64,000 nt of DNA from Emiliania huxleyi CCMP1516. Lineage: Eukaryota > Haptophyta > Isochrysidales > Noelaerhabdaceae. How positions within the stretch are numbered: the stretch's first letter is position 1; every line of letters starts with the position of its first letter. A program made the translations under genes and the position numbers. The notes beneath the pieces are model-generated. The model was not told the origin of the DNA and did not search any database. It worked only from the letters and a program-made list of their open reading frames with translations. Shown piece by piece: positions 11,008 through 20,623 of the stretch. The DNA lies in NCBI RefSeq assembly GCF_000372725.1, contig NW_005201732.1, positions 204,743-268,742 on the forward strand. The letters run 5' to 3'.

Positions 11008-11305
11008 ATCGCTCAGCGGAGCTGGGAATAGGACCGCCGCGAGCGGCGTGGCGTGGGGCCCCTCTGCGCCGGGGAGGCGATGTTGGAAAAAAGAAACAAA
11101 GAAAACAGACAACCCAAGGGAGGGATGGGAGAACGGCACGCCGCCACCACACAGGGATTTTAAGGAGAGGAGTGTGATGCGATGTTGGAGCTAGGACGCA
11201 AGCGTCCGTCGCCTTTTTCAAACTCGGGGCCCACTCCGCTACGCTCCGACCCGAATTTGGAGGGCCTATAAAAGTTTAAGGTATTGCTGCGCAAAAGGGG
11301 AAGAC
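11008..11305 (+). repeat. Repeat family A, copy 1 (interrupted)
   Basis: Segments 11008-11087 and 11179-11305 together match 25508-25716, and match 62146-62360 in reverse. Shared landmarks are the part ending CGCCGGGGAGGCG and the part with CCCACTCCGCTACGCTCCGA. The copy is split by the family B insertion at 11088-11178. No coding potential is seen. Confidence 0.85.
11088..11178 (+). mobile_element. Short interspersed element, family B, with 11-bp target duplication
   Basis: A 91-bp insert splits the family A copy. It is flanked by a perfect 11-bp duplication, GCGATGTTGGA (11077-11087 and 11179-11189). The uninterrupted family A copy at 25508 shows the empty site. The insert starts with an A/G-rich run (AAAAAAGAAACAAAG) and contains the family core with GGGAGGGATGGGA and CACGCCGCCACCACACAGGG. 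An A-rich end with a target duplication suggests retroposition, but the class is not established. Confidence 0.8.
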
Positions 11306-12018
11306 ACTCCACGCACAAAGTACATGCATACTTCCTCTTAGGCGGACCCTCCCGATGCCAGGACGCATCTAGTGCTAGTGTCGCTTTAGGAAATGCGGCG
11401 GCGAATGGCAAAGCGCATAAAGAAAGTCGGGGTCGCAGAGAGCGTCGCGCAGCAGTTGAGCATGCTCGTGCGTTGTTTAGGACGCCACGCCAATTATCTG
11501 CGCGCCCATCTGTTGCCTGGCATCCCCTGCGAATTCGTCGCTCGTGATCAGCTCCGCCGCCGCTCGTAGCAACCAGTGCCGTGTCGAGATGAAGCTCCGC
11601 GACGACGCCCGTGGACTGCACGCGCAGGGAGAGGCGCACGAGCTCCCGCACGGCAAGCGACTTCTCGGCATGCGCCGCCTGACGCCTGTCGGCATCCCAT
11701 TCTTGCAAGCAAGCCACATTTCTACCGACCGCGTATTTGGTCGACGGGACGGACGTTTTGGTACGTTTTGGCACCAGCTGAAGGCTTGCACGGACAAGAG
11801 CCCGTTGCCAACCGCACTTTTGCCAGAGCCTCGCGAATCAATTGGCCTCCGCTCGGGTGTGAACATATTCGCTGCGGTCAGAATGGGCCTATCCCGATAG
11901 AGCAGGCCGGCTGCGGCTCCTGATGTACCTCCGCTTTTGGGTGGCGGTCGCGCGCTGCCGACGGCGCTCGCCGGCGCTACGGCGCTCGCGGCGCGCTCGT
12001 GGCGTTCAGGGCGGCTCG
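11306..12018. other. Region without a recognised gene
   Basis: Open frames exist on both strands, but none shows a family motif. A 21-bp stretch at 11773-11793 is identical to 26362-26382, which suggests another dispersed repeat. The minus-strand frame that crosses the downstream (CA)n tract is an artefact of that tract. Confidence 0.35.
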
Positions 12019-12192
<174 letters not shown>

Positions 12193-12436
12193 CACAGACA
12201 CACAGCCCCTTCCCCTCCCCCCTCAAGGGCGAGGACACGCACAGGCCGCACCTCTAGTGAGGCCCGCATAGTATGTGGGAGACTCGTGCCGCCGCCCCTG
12301 CCACCCCTGTGTCAGTGTGCCTGTGGTAGGAGAGACTGCCAGCGACAAGCTGGAGGCAGGTCGCTAGACTGAGATGAGACCGCCAGTGGATGTGGGAGTC
12401 CACCGCGCACCGCGCTGCGAGCCTGTCGTGTCCCTT

Positions 12437-12670
12437 GTCAGGAGCAGGAGAGCCCCACCTGTCCCCCTGATCGTTCTTCCAAAATCCTGCTCGTGCAGGT
12501 GGGGACCCTGTCCTCGTCCCATCCCTCGTTTGGCGTGTCTGTTTTCTTTCTTTCTTTCTTTCGGCATATCCCTTCAAGATATGTTTTGGGGGGTGCCTCC
12601 TCGAGGTCAACAAAAAAAAGTCGGTGCATCCCTTGGGGGATCTGTTTTCTTTCTTTCTTTTTCCCAGTGC
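12437..12670 (-). repeat. Inverted copy of repeat family C with family B-like A/T-rich tails
   Basis: On the minus strand this reads as two tails of the AAAGAAAGAAAGAAAACAG type, each followed by family core pieces. Then comes the family C part, with CCCCACCTGCACG and an ACGATCAGGG core. The same C segment occurs on the plus strand at about 13785-13870 and 13958-14010, so the SAP gene between them is flanked by inverted copies. Confidence 0.7.
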
Positions 12671-12752
12671 GCGCGTCCAGAACTTAGAATATTTACGCGA
12701 CGCTTAAGTCTCGCCGGCCCCCGCCCTCTCTACACGCGTCGCACGCTGCCGG

Positions 12753-13748
12753 TCATTGGCGGCCGGAGAGCAGCGCCTCGGCGCCGGTGGCGCGCGCCTC
12801 GCACATGAGCGGCCAGCCGAGGATGCCCTGCACCCACGGCGGCGGCGCCCCGCCCGCCGCGAACTCCGCGGCGGCCGCCGGCTCGTACTCTACAAACTCG
12901 CCCACAGAGAGGGCTCGCTCGGCCGGAGGCACCCCCCTCGAGACGGCGAGCGAGGCGAGGTCGAGCCGCCAGACCGCCTTCTCCTCGAGGTCGACGAGCG
13001 TGCCGGTGCCGCTGCTCGCGTCGAAGCCGGAGCACCAGCCGAGCCGCCGCCCGCGCGCGGCGGCCGCGTCGCTGTGCAGCCGGGCGGCGGGAAGCGCGAC
13101 CGACAGCTCGACGGGCGGAGCCTCGTCGAGGAGGCGCACGGCCTCCACCTGCGTGAGCAGCCCGTACGGCGCGCCCGCCGCCGACGCCAGCTCGCCCGTC
13201 ACCTTGAGGTACTCCTCGTCGACGTACGACTGCAGCTTTGCGCGCCGCTCCCCGCGCCGCCGCACACGCTCGGCGGCGCGGTCGGCCGCATACCCCTCCT
13301 CGGCGCTGAGGACGTCCGCGTCCACGGGCGCGGCCCGGGTCGCGAGCTCCGCGGGTGGATCCAGAGGCCGCCTCTGCGATGCTGCCGGCGCCGCGGCGGC
13401 CGGCGGCGCTGGCGTGGCGGCGGCCGGAGGCGATGGCGTGGCGGCTGACGCGGTGGCGGCCGGCGGCGCGGCTGGAGCGGCCGACGCGCGGCGCGGCCCT
13501 CTCCTTGGCGCGTCGATGATGCCCTGCGCAGACAGCTCGATCCGGCGGACGAGGTCCGCCTTCTTTCCGCTCACCTTGAGCCCCTTCGCCTTGCAGACCG
13601 CCTTGAGCTCGTAGACCTTGAGCTCGGCGAGCGTCTTGCCTGCCGCCGCCGAGGCGACGACGGGAAGCGGCACGCGGCGGGTGGCGGGGAGAACGCGCGC
13701 CAGCGGCGGCGCGAGCGCGAGCGCCGCGACGAGGCACACCAGCAGCAT
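12753..13748 (-). CDS. Organelle-targeted SAP-domain protein with cold-shock-like C-terminus
   Basis: Single exon, 331 residues, starting at the ATG complement of 13746-13748. The N-terminus is a signal-like hydrophobic stretch (MLLVCLVAALALAPPLARVL) followed by basic residues, as in a signal peptide plus transit peptide for a secondary plastid. A SAP helix-turn-helix motif follows (LAELKVYELKAVCKAKGLKV, then GKKADLVRRIEL), usual for DNA or RNA binding. The middle is Ala/Pro-rich low complexity. A charged helical part contains YLKVTGELASA. The C-terminal part (GWCSGFDASSGTGTL, later LSVGEFVEYEP) has the spacing of a cold-shock/OB fold. A plastid nucleoid or RNA-binding role is inferred. It is flanked by inverted family C copies. 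Confidence 0.75.
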   Translation of the reverse strand: MLLVCLVAALALAPPLARVLPATRRVPLPVVASAAAGKTLAELKVYELKAVCKAKGLKVSGKKADLVRRIELSAQGIIDAPRRGPRRASAAPAAPPAATASAATPSPPAAATPAPPAAAAPAASQRRPLDPPAELATRAAPVDADVLSAEEGYAADRAAERVRRRGERRAKLQSYVDEEYLKVTGELASAAGAPYGLLTQVEAVRLLDEAPPVELSVALPAARLHSDAAAARGRRLGWCSGFDASSGTGTLVDLEEKAVWRLDLASLAVSRGVPPAERALSVGEFVEYEPAAAAEFAAGGAPPPWVQGILGWPLMCEARATGAEALLSGRQ

Positions 13749-13759
13749 GTCGAGAGGGC

Positions 13760-14031
13760 GCGAGCCCAGCAAAAGAAAAGCCGGTCGCGCCAAACGAGGG
13801 GTGGGAGAAGACTGCTGGATCATCCCCACCTGCACGGCAGGATCTTGGAAGGACGATCAGGGACAAAGGGGAACGGGGACGGGGAGCGCATCACGCCGAC
13901 ACGGAGGGGCTGGGCGGCGCGCTGTTTCGTTTGCGCTGGAGCCGGTGGGAGAAGGACTGGATCCCCACCTGCAAAACGGGATGGAAAGGACGATCAGGGA
14001 CACAGGGGAACGGGAGCGGGGAGCGCATCGC
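13760..14031 (+). repeat. Two tandem partial copies of repeat family C
   Basis: Positions about 13785-13890 and 13958-14031 share CCCCACCTGC, then GGATC/GGATG, GGACGATCAGGGACA, and an end GGGGAGCGCATC. They lie head to tail and directly abut the Mutator-like element. Confidence 0.75.
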
Positions 14032-14962
14032 GACACGGAGGGTGAACCTTCTTTTCTACCAGGCTAGGATTGAGAGCAGCCTCGCTCTCAATCCTAGAAG
14101 TCGAAGGATTGTGAGCAGCACTCCTCGCAATCGTAGCATCTCTGTGCGATTGTGAGCACCCACGCTCGCAATCCTACATCTTCTAGGACTAAGAGCAGCT
14201 CCGCTCACAAGGTGACTGGTGACGCTTACGATACTACCAGCGCGCTCACAATCCGAGCAAGCTCTAGGGTTGCGAGCAGCTTAGCTCACAATCCTGGCTA
14301 TATGCCTCCGAATTCGAGCAGTAGCGCTCGCAATCCTACGTCTTGTAGGACTATGAGCGGCTGCGCTCACAATCGTACCAAAGATCCAAGGACTGCTAGT
14401 TGGCTAGCAGGCGCACAGAGGGCGCTCCCAATCGCTCCAGCCGCGAACGCTTGTGAGTGAGCGCTCACAGCGCGCCGGGGGGGTCTCCTCAATCCAAACA
14501 GTGATCGCACCGATTGCGAGGGGACCCGCTCGCAATCCTAGAAGTCGTAGGACTGTGGGCGGTGTCGCTCGTAATCCGCGAAAGTTCTAGGATTGCGAGC
14601 GCTACTGAAGGCCCCCGCACGGGGGGTCCCGGCCGACGTCATGCGCGTCCGCCAAGGGTCCGGGGTCGCCCAGGCAAGTGGCCCAAATCCGATGAGTTTT
14701 CCAGGTGTGAACAGCAGCTGAGAGGTGTGAATTCATCCCAGGCGGGGTGCGGGGCGGTAGCCCCGCAGAGAAAATTTTGCGTGCTGGGGCACTGAGATCG
14801 CAGTTTTATTAGTCCACGTCGGATGCCAGCTGCAGCTGTTTCGAAGATACGCGGTGCCGCATTTGAGCATGAATCAGCGACCTTTCTGCTGGCATCACGC
14901 ATAAGAGAAGCCGAGAGGCACAAGGTCCTCCAATTTGCCGGATCAGCAGCGCGGTCTGGAGC

Positions 14963-15986
14963 GTGGTTGTGGCGTATGCATTTGCCCCCAAGCAGGCCAA
15001 GCTCGACCTCGACCGCGACCGCGCCTCTGCCGCCCTCCCCCCTGCGCCCGCCGCAGCTGGCCTTGCGTCCGGCGTCGCTGCCACCGGCCCCGCCGGCCTT
15101 GCGCACGGCGCCGCTGCCACTGGCACCGGCACCGGCCCCGCCGCTTCTGACACCGCCGCGTCCGCGGCGCCCGCCGCCGACCCGCCGACGGAGTCGCCGC
15201 TCACAAGTGCAACACCAATGCTCGAGATCGGCACGAACGTTGTGATCGCCACGTACGACAGCGCGGGTAGGTTCGACTGGTGGTGCGGCCGCGTGCAGCA
15301 GATGCTCTGCAAGTCGGGCGGCAAGAGGGGGAGCTACGTGCGGACCTATCTCCCCGTGCCGTTCGACGAAGCTAAGGCAGCCAACTATAAGATCCACTGC
15401 AACTTCTACGCCAAGTCGGGCGCGGACGGCGACTACACCTTCAAGTACAACGTCGACGATTCCGCCCCGTACCACATGGAGTCGGTGCTCGGCCTCCTCG
15501 ACCTCAACCTCCCCACCGACGAAGGAGTCTATGTGCCGCGCGATCCACAGGCCGGCTGGAAGTTTGACGAGGCGCTTAAACTGATCACGCCGGCCGCGGA
15601 CTCTGCTCCCCACCGCAAGCGGGCGCGGAGTACCGCCGACGACCCGAGGCTGGCGGCTCCTCTGGCGCGAAGAAGCGCGCCCTGACGGTGACGCTCAGAC
15701 GCAAGGGCGGGACGCTTGGAATCTCTGTCGACCCCGACAACCACCAAATCACCAACGTGGTCGAGGGTGGTGCTTGCGACACCGGTCCGCCGGGCTTTGC
15801 GTGGGCGGCGACTTCATCGCCGAGGTCAACGGCAAGTCGACGACCGGCAGCTCCTTTGGCAAGCTGCTGCCTGCTGCAGCGACGGCAGAGATTAGGCTGC
15901 GGCTCATCCGAGTGCAGGTGGTTGATCCCGGCGCCATCACACCGCCGCGGCGGGCGCCTAGTATCAGTGCCCCCCCCCAGGATTGA
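14963..15986 (+). pseudogene. Passenger gene inside the MULE: basic domain plus PDZ domain, frameshifted
   Basis: The open frame has a low-complexity Ala/Thr/Pro part, then from the ATG at 15218 a conserved-looking region with FDWWCGRVQQMLCKSGG, VRTYLPVPFDEAK and ESVLGLLDLNLP. This could be a Tudor- or BAH-like module, but I cannot name it. From about 15685 it reads as a PDZ domain (LTVTLRRKGGTLGISVDP, ITNVVEGGACD). The domain continues only in another frame after about 15785 (DFIAEVNGKSTTG, later RLRLIRVQ). One frame break is therefore needed to complete the PDZ fold. PDZ is a peptide-binding module, not a transposase part, so this is most likely a captured host sequence. No good upstream promoter or first exon is visible. 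Confidence 0.65.
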
Positions 15987-16216
15987 GGCTCCCTTCACGC
16001 CGCCGCGAGAGGACCCGGCGGGCCCGGGCGGAAGCTCTGCAGACAGCCAGACCGCTCCGCGCGGTCGGACCGACTTTTTTCAGACTTGACTATTCTGGAT
16101 ACTGAGGGTATGTGCTGCTAGATCTCACTGAGCTGAGCTCATATCTGCCCTCAGTATCCTGTTTTGGGTTCGGGAATGCCTTCAGTATCCTGTTTCCGTG
16201 TACGGAGGGCCGCGTC

Positions 16217-16550
16217 CGGACGCGCATGACGTCGGCCGGGACCCCCCGTGCGGGGGCCTTCGCGCTACTGCTCGCAATCAGAGGCATGTTCCTAGGATTG
16301 TGAGCCAAGCTGCTCGCAACCCTATAGAGTTTGCTCGGATTGTGAGCGCGCTGGTAGTATCGTAAGCGTCACCAGTCACCTTGTGAGCGGAGCTGCTCTT
16401 AGTCCTAGAAGATGTAGGATTGCGAGCGTGGGTGCTCACAATCGCACAGAGATGCTACGATTGCGAGGAGTGCTGCTCACAATCCTTCGACTTCTAGGAT
16501 TGAGAGCGAGGCTGCTCTCAATCCTAGCCTGGTAGAAAAGAAGGTTCACC
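16217..16550. repeat. Right terminal inverted repeat of the Mutator-like element
   Basis: This 334-bp arm is the reverse complement of the left arm, with its inner end at the GCATGACGTCGGCC sequence near 16224. Short palindromic units with GATTGTGAGC and GCTCACAATC recur inside it. Confidence 0.85.
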
Positions 16551-16559
16551 GACACGGAG

Positions 16560-17048
16560 CTCGGAGGGGGCTGGGCGGGAAAAGAAAGAAAGAAAACACG
16601 CAAGCAAGAGAGGATGGGAGCGTCGGGTCGAAGTCGTCTTCTCTAGAGAATACGACCCCCTTCTGGTGTCGACCGCGCCCCCCGCGGGGGCTCGGCCGAA
16701 GAAAGAAAGAAAGAAACAAAAAGCCAAGCGAGGAAAATCGAGGACGGCACGCCGCCACCACAGGGACTTTAAGGAGAGGAGTGTGGTGCTAGCCGTCGCC
16801 CACCCTTGGGCGTCTGCCTCTTCCTCTCTCTTCGCAGTTTGGCCGAACGGGGAATTCACGCTGCGCGGATGTTTATCTTGCCCGCTCCGGTGGTGAGCCT
16901 GTGTGTGTGCCAGTCCGCGCCAGTCTGCGCCCTTGTCGTGCCAGTGTGCTGTGAGAGAGGCTTGTATCTTAAGAAATCTTGCCCGCTGGAGCAGCCCGCC
17001 CGCTCGGCTTGCTTGTGAGCAAGAGCCACCGCTCACTGGGTCTGCCCG
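16560..17048 (+). repeat. Family B copies and 5' region of the 14-3-3 gene
   Basis: Two A/G-rich starts (about 16574 and 16698) are followed by family B core sequence; the second is nearly complete to about 16790. The downstream extension (GCTAGCCGTCGCCCACCC, then a pyrimidine tract ending TTCGCAG at about 16838) is also present after the copies at 21674 and 61792. The 14-3-3 start codon lies about 260 bp further on, on the same strand. Confidence 0.7.
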
Positions 17049-17858
17049 ATGCTCTCGGTCGAGAAGAACGTCTACATGGCCCGGCTGGCCGAGCAGGCGG
17101 AGCGGTACGAGGAGATGTGCGCCCACATGAAGGAGGTCGCGCTCGAGATGGAGCCGCTCGGGATCGACGAGCGCAACCTGCTCGCGGTCGCGTTCAAGAA
17201 CGTGACGGGCGCGCGGCGGTCGGCGCTGCGCACGATCGTGGGCATCGAGCAGCGCGAGCGCGAGCTGCTGCACGCCGGCGACCGCGGCGCGGCGCGGCGG
17301 CTGCGGCACGCCGAGGCGTACCGCCGGCGGGTCGAGGCGGAGCTCGATGAGGTGAGCGGCGTCGTGCTCGGGCTGATCGACTCGCGGCTCGTGCCCTCGA
17401 ACCCGGGGCTGCGCACGCAGCAGGAGCAGGAGGACGCGGAGGCGCAGGTCTTCTACCAGAAGATGCGCGCCGACTACCACCGCTACAAGGCCGAGGCGGG
17501 CTCGGCTGAGGAGCATGCGGCGCTGGCCGAGGCGAGCTACCGCGCGGCGTCCAAGGTGGCGCAGACCGGGCTGGCGCCGACCCACCCGGTCCGCCTCGGG
17601 CTCGCGCTCAACTACGCCGTCTTCCTGTACGAGGTGCCGCAGCACTCAACCGAGGCATGCGAGCGCGCAAAGCAGGCCATCGACGACGCGATCGCCGAGC
17701 TCGACTGTGCGGCGAGCCTCGACGCGGCGTCGTACCGCGACTCGACGCTCATCATGCAGCGGCTGCGGGACAACCTCGTCCTGTGGGGCCGCGAGGGCGG
17801 CGCCGGCGCGCGCGCGGAGGGTGCCACTTTGCACTTAGCGCGGGGTCCGCTCACGTAA
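17049..17858 (+). CDS. 14-3-3 protein
   Basis: Single exon, 269 residues. Family members bind phosphoserine/phosphothreonine motifs of client proteins as dimers in the cytosol. Visible signatures are the N-terminal dimer helices (YMARLAEQAERYEEMCAHMK), RNLLAVAFKNVTGARRSALR near residue 40, the basic phosphopeptide pocket residues in YRRRVEAELDEV and YHRYKAEAGS, the segment HPVRLGLALNYAVFLYEV, and LIMQRLRDNLVLW at the end. The C-terminal tail after LW is glycine/alanine-rich rather than the usual acidic tail, so a last intron or alternative end is possible. Family B repeats lie in its 5' region. Confidence 0.95.
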   Translation: MLSVEKNVYMARLAEQAERYEEMCAHMKEVALEMEPLGIDERNLLAVAFKNVTGARRSALRTIVGIEQRERELLHAGDRGAARRLRHAEAYRRRVEAELDEVSGVVLGLIDSRLVPSNPGLRTQQEQEDAEAQVFYQKMRADYHRYKAEAGSAEEHAALAEASYRAASKVAQTGLAPTHPVRLGLALNYAVFLYEVPQHSTEACERAKQAIDDAIAELDCAASLDAASYRDSTLIMQRLRDNLVLWGREGGAGARAEGATLHLARGPLT

Positions 17859-18623
17859 AAGTATCGAGTACATACACACGAACACTACAGACTGTACCGG
17901 GAGGTCGCGGCCCGCGCGAGTGCCCTATTGCCTATGTTTCGTAAAAGTCGAAGTGCTCCAAAAGAGAAGAAGACGCTTCTGAACAATGGGGGAAGGGCAA
18001 GACGTAGACGAAGCCGACCGGCAAGAGATGTCTCCAACGCAAGATGACTAGTCAGATGTATGCCGGCACTCTTGTCTCGCTCTCTCTTGTGCCCACTGCC
18101 CACTGCCACACACGCGCCGTTTTCTCCAATACTGCCGTTATTAGGCACAAACCCGCCTCTGAAGACACATCTGTAAGTCTGGTGCACTGGCAGGGGAGCC
18201 ATACACTCGCATAGGGGGCGCGTGCTAGCTGACTGTAGCCAGCTTCCCGGCCTCCGGCGTCTACCGGGAGCCTCCCGGACCATCGACCTCGGGAGCTCTC
18301 CCGCACCGTTTAAGCGTTTAAGACCGTTTAAGGAATCGGCGGCCCAGCAGCTCTTAAAACCTGCCATGGCAGGTTTTAAGCCGTTTAAGCCGCAGGCGCC
18401 CCAGAGGGCCCACCCTCTTTTAAGCCTAGGCGTAGGGGTACCCTAAGAGGCCCCAGTGGGCGTCCGAGGGGGGGGTCCTGAAGGGCTACATAACGTACAA
18501 GTTTGTTAGAGCCGTACCGCACTTTAGCTCAATCACATTTTAAAGGTTCCACATTTTAAAGTCCAGTGTGCATATTAACGACAAGTGAGCGCGGGACTAG
18601 CAACTCTTTGAATGAAGACTCTA
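17859..18623. other. Intergenic between convergent 14-3-3 and LON-N genes, with a palindrome cluster
   Basis: No gene is recognised. The right half contains repeated CGTTTAAG motifs (about 18307-18334 and 18378-18390) around a perfect 28-bp palindrome, then a pair of CACATTTTAAAG repeats near 18535-18560. Confidence 0.5.
18353..18380. repeat. Perfect 28-bp palindrome
   Basis: The half-site CTTAAAACCTGCCA is followed directly by its reverse complement with no spacer, at 18353-18380. It could extrude as a cruciform or mark the core of a small inverted-repeat element. Confidence 0.9.
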
Positions 18624-20114
18624 CTACAAACTGCCGCTCTCCTCTCGCGCGAGCAGCTCGCGAAGCCGGAGAAGCACCATGCGTAGCCTGTCTGTGGTGC
18701 TCTCCGTGTCGAGTAAAGGCTGTAGGTCCAGCCCTGGTTCCTTGAGCACAATCCAAATCGAGTAGCTCAGCCGCTGCGCACGCCGACGCAACGGGTAGTG
18801 GCGATGCGCTGGGATGAACGGCGCGGGGTCATTCTGGTAGCTGAGCGTGGTCTGCGAGCGGCGCCTGGTGGCGGCCTTGCGCAAGTCAGCGGCAACGGTA
18901 TCGAGAATAAAGTCGTCTGGCCAGCCGCTCTCGGGAGGCGGAGGCAGCAAACCGAGCAGCTGCTTTGGCGCGGGTGCTCCGGTGCCGCCGATCAGCGTGG
19001 CCCGGTTGGCAGCAAAGCGCCGGAGGAAGCCGTCCAGCTCGAGCCACACCTGGAGTTCCAGGTCTTGCAGCGCGCGCTCGCTCTCGGCCTCGGCCTGCAT
19101 TGCGTCATCCGATACTTCGAGCATAGCTTCGCACGCCTCAAACGCACGCCGCACCGCCGCAGAGCGGGCATGACTCATCGTGAACGCCGCGCCGCCGCCC
19201 AACTCTGCGTGCGATGAGCTTGGAACTCCCTCCTGCATGCCATCTAAGGCGGCGGCCGCCTCAAGAGCTGCCGAGAGCGCGAGCGGCGCGCCGCGGACTG
19301 CCAGCTCCGCGGCGGATGTATCGAAAGGACAGAAGGCGGGATACATTCCCGACGAGATTGCCAGCTGGATCGGATACGTCGTTTCGTGCTCGTACGCTCG
19401 CCAGCTCCGCTCCTCTGCGAGAGCCAACGCCATCTGCAACCGCTTTCGTGCAGACAGTCCTAGCAAGTCGAGGGCGGCTTCGCCCAGAAATTGGCTCCTG
19501 TTCCAGTCTATGCGTCTGGCCTCACACGAGAGCAGCGTCTCTGCATCTGGCAGCCACTGCACGTCCGCCCGCGCATACGGGACCGACTGGGTCTCTCGCA
19601 GCACGGCAGCGCGTCCGATACCCTGAGCGAGTAGCTCGAGCCTTCCGTCCTTGCACCGTTCGACGTCCACTACGTGCATGAGTGTTCCGATCAACGAAGC
19701 CTTGGGCCCATGGGCGCCGCCGTACTCCTGCGGCAGCGCATACTCCTCGTTGCCGAGATTCTCGATGCTCGGCTCCGGAAGCTGAGCGTGCAGATACAGC
19801 CATGGCGGCTCTGTTGAGAGCAGCGTCTCAAACATGAGGGTGTACTGTGGACGGTGGACGTTCAACATCGTCTGCTGATGAGGTAAGAAGATCATCGACC
19901 ATCGTGCGATCGGGAGATCAGGAATCAGCCCAGGCTGGGCCGCCACTTCATCATCGCTCGCCGGCGTTCCCACATAGAACAGACGCCGGATCGCGTCCAC
20001 ACGTTGCGGATCGAGCTGCAGCGTGACTGGTCGGCTTCGCTGGCGGCAGCATGAGGAGGGTATACGAAGCGAGAGCGCACCTGTGAGTGCTGTGAGTGCG
20101 AATGAGACGAGCAT
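18624..20114 (-). CDS. LON N-terminal-domain protein, plastid or secretory targeted
   Basis: Single exon, 496 residues. The N-terminus MLVSFALTALTGALSL is a signal-like stretch followed by Ser/Arg-rich sequence, as in bipartite plastid targeting. Residues about 65-190 match the LON substrate-binding domain layout: PIARWSMIFLPHQQTMLNVH, then YTLMFETLLSTEP, GTLMHVVDVERCKDGRLELL, and GIGRAAVLRETQSVPYARAD. The rest is helical and holds no AAA ATPase or peptidase motifs, so this is not full Lon protease. Such stand-alone LON domains are known in plastids and in CRBN-type proteins; substrate binding is inferred. The C-terminal half has no family I recognise. Confidence 0.75.
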   Translation of the reverse strand: MLVSFALTALTGALSLRIPSSCCRQRSRPVTLQLDPQRVDAIRRLFYVGTPASDDEVAAQPGLIPDLPIARWSMIFLPHQQTMLNVHRPQYTLMFETLLSTEPPWLYLHAQLPEPSIENLGNEEYALPQEYGGAHGPKASLIGTLMHVVDVERCKDGRLELLAQGIGRAAVLRETQSVPYARADVQWLPDAETLLSCEARRIDWNRSQFLGEAALDLLGLSARKRLQMALALAEERSWRAYEHETTYPIQLAISSGMYPAFCPFDTSAAELAVRGAPLALSAALEAAAALDGMQEGVPSSSHAELGGGAAFTMSHARSAAVRRAFEACEAMLEVSDDAMQAEAESERALQDLELQVWLELDGFLRRFAANRATLIGGTGAPAPKQLLGLLPPPPESGWPDDFILDTVAADLRKAATRRRSQTTLSYQNDPAPFIPAHRHYPLRRRAQRLSYSIWIVLKEPGLDLQPLLDTESTTDRLRMVLLRLRELLAREESGSL

Positions 20115-20623
20115 GCCAACGTGAGTGCTGTTGAACTTTATGCCGCATGTCCATGTGGGACTTGCAGAATCCCCAGCCAGGCCCCCCCTCGCACCTCAAC
20201 CTTCCCCAGCGCACAGCGCGAGAGGACGTATTTTCTTCTAAATAACAAGGCTGTGAATGGCGACGCGCGAAAACATCAACAACGCTGCTCGCAACATGCG
20301 TGTCGCGCACTCATTCATGACCGGTCTCAATGAATGTCCCACCCTAGGTCCCACCCGCCACCCCCCTGCGCGAGGGCCTTCTAGGCCCGCGGGTATAGTC
20401 TCACGCTTTGCCATCCGCCGGCCGGGTGGGGCTTGCACGCGCCCCAGCGGTCGCCCCGGATCGGAGGAGTCCGCCGGCGACACCGCGTGTCTTTTTCTTT
20501 ACATGTTAAAAATGGTTCGACCCAAGGAAGAAGCCACGCACGGGACGTAAAAGCGATCTCCGGCAAGGGCGGGCAGTCCGCCGCTAAAGTTTGGGGGCGC
20601 GCTCTGCTTTGCAACTGACCACG
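20115..20623. other. Divergent intergenic region between LON-N and CUE genes
   Basis: This 0.5 kb segment probably holds both promoters. Positions about 20190-20257 resemble the sequence directly upstream of EMG1 (3515-3572), including CTCGCACCTCA, GCGCACAGCGC and AACAAGGCTGTGAA. No TATA box is obvious. Confidence 0.45.

Larger units (their letters stand above)
14041..16550. mobile_element. Complete Mutator-like element with long TIRs and 9-bp TSD
   Basis: The outer ends 14041-14100 and 16491-16550 are perfect reverse complements, starting GGTGAACCTTCTTTTCTACC. Perfect 9-bp direct repeats GACACGGAG flank the element (14032-14040 and 16551-16559). The right inverted repeat spans 16217-16550. 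The left spans 14041-14651 because it carries about 280 bp of extra internal subrepeats with AATCCTAGAAG and TGTGAGCAGC themes. Inner ends share CCCCCGCACGGGGGGTCCC and GACGTCATGCGCGTCC. Long inverted repeats with a 9-bp duplication are the hallmark of Mutator-like elements. No transposase is seen. The interior carries a decayed host-type gene, as in Pack-MULEs. Confidence 0.9.

Noticed and set aside
10495..11139. Minus-strand frame extending the chromatin gene upstream to 11139
   Set aside because: It lies in a different frame from the AT-hook/Agenet exon and runs through repeat families A and B; the ATG at 10889 is in frame with the domains.
18624..20114. Full-length Lon protease
   Set aside because: Only the N-terminal LON domain is visible; no Walker motifs and no Ser-Lys catalytic dyad.
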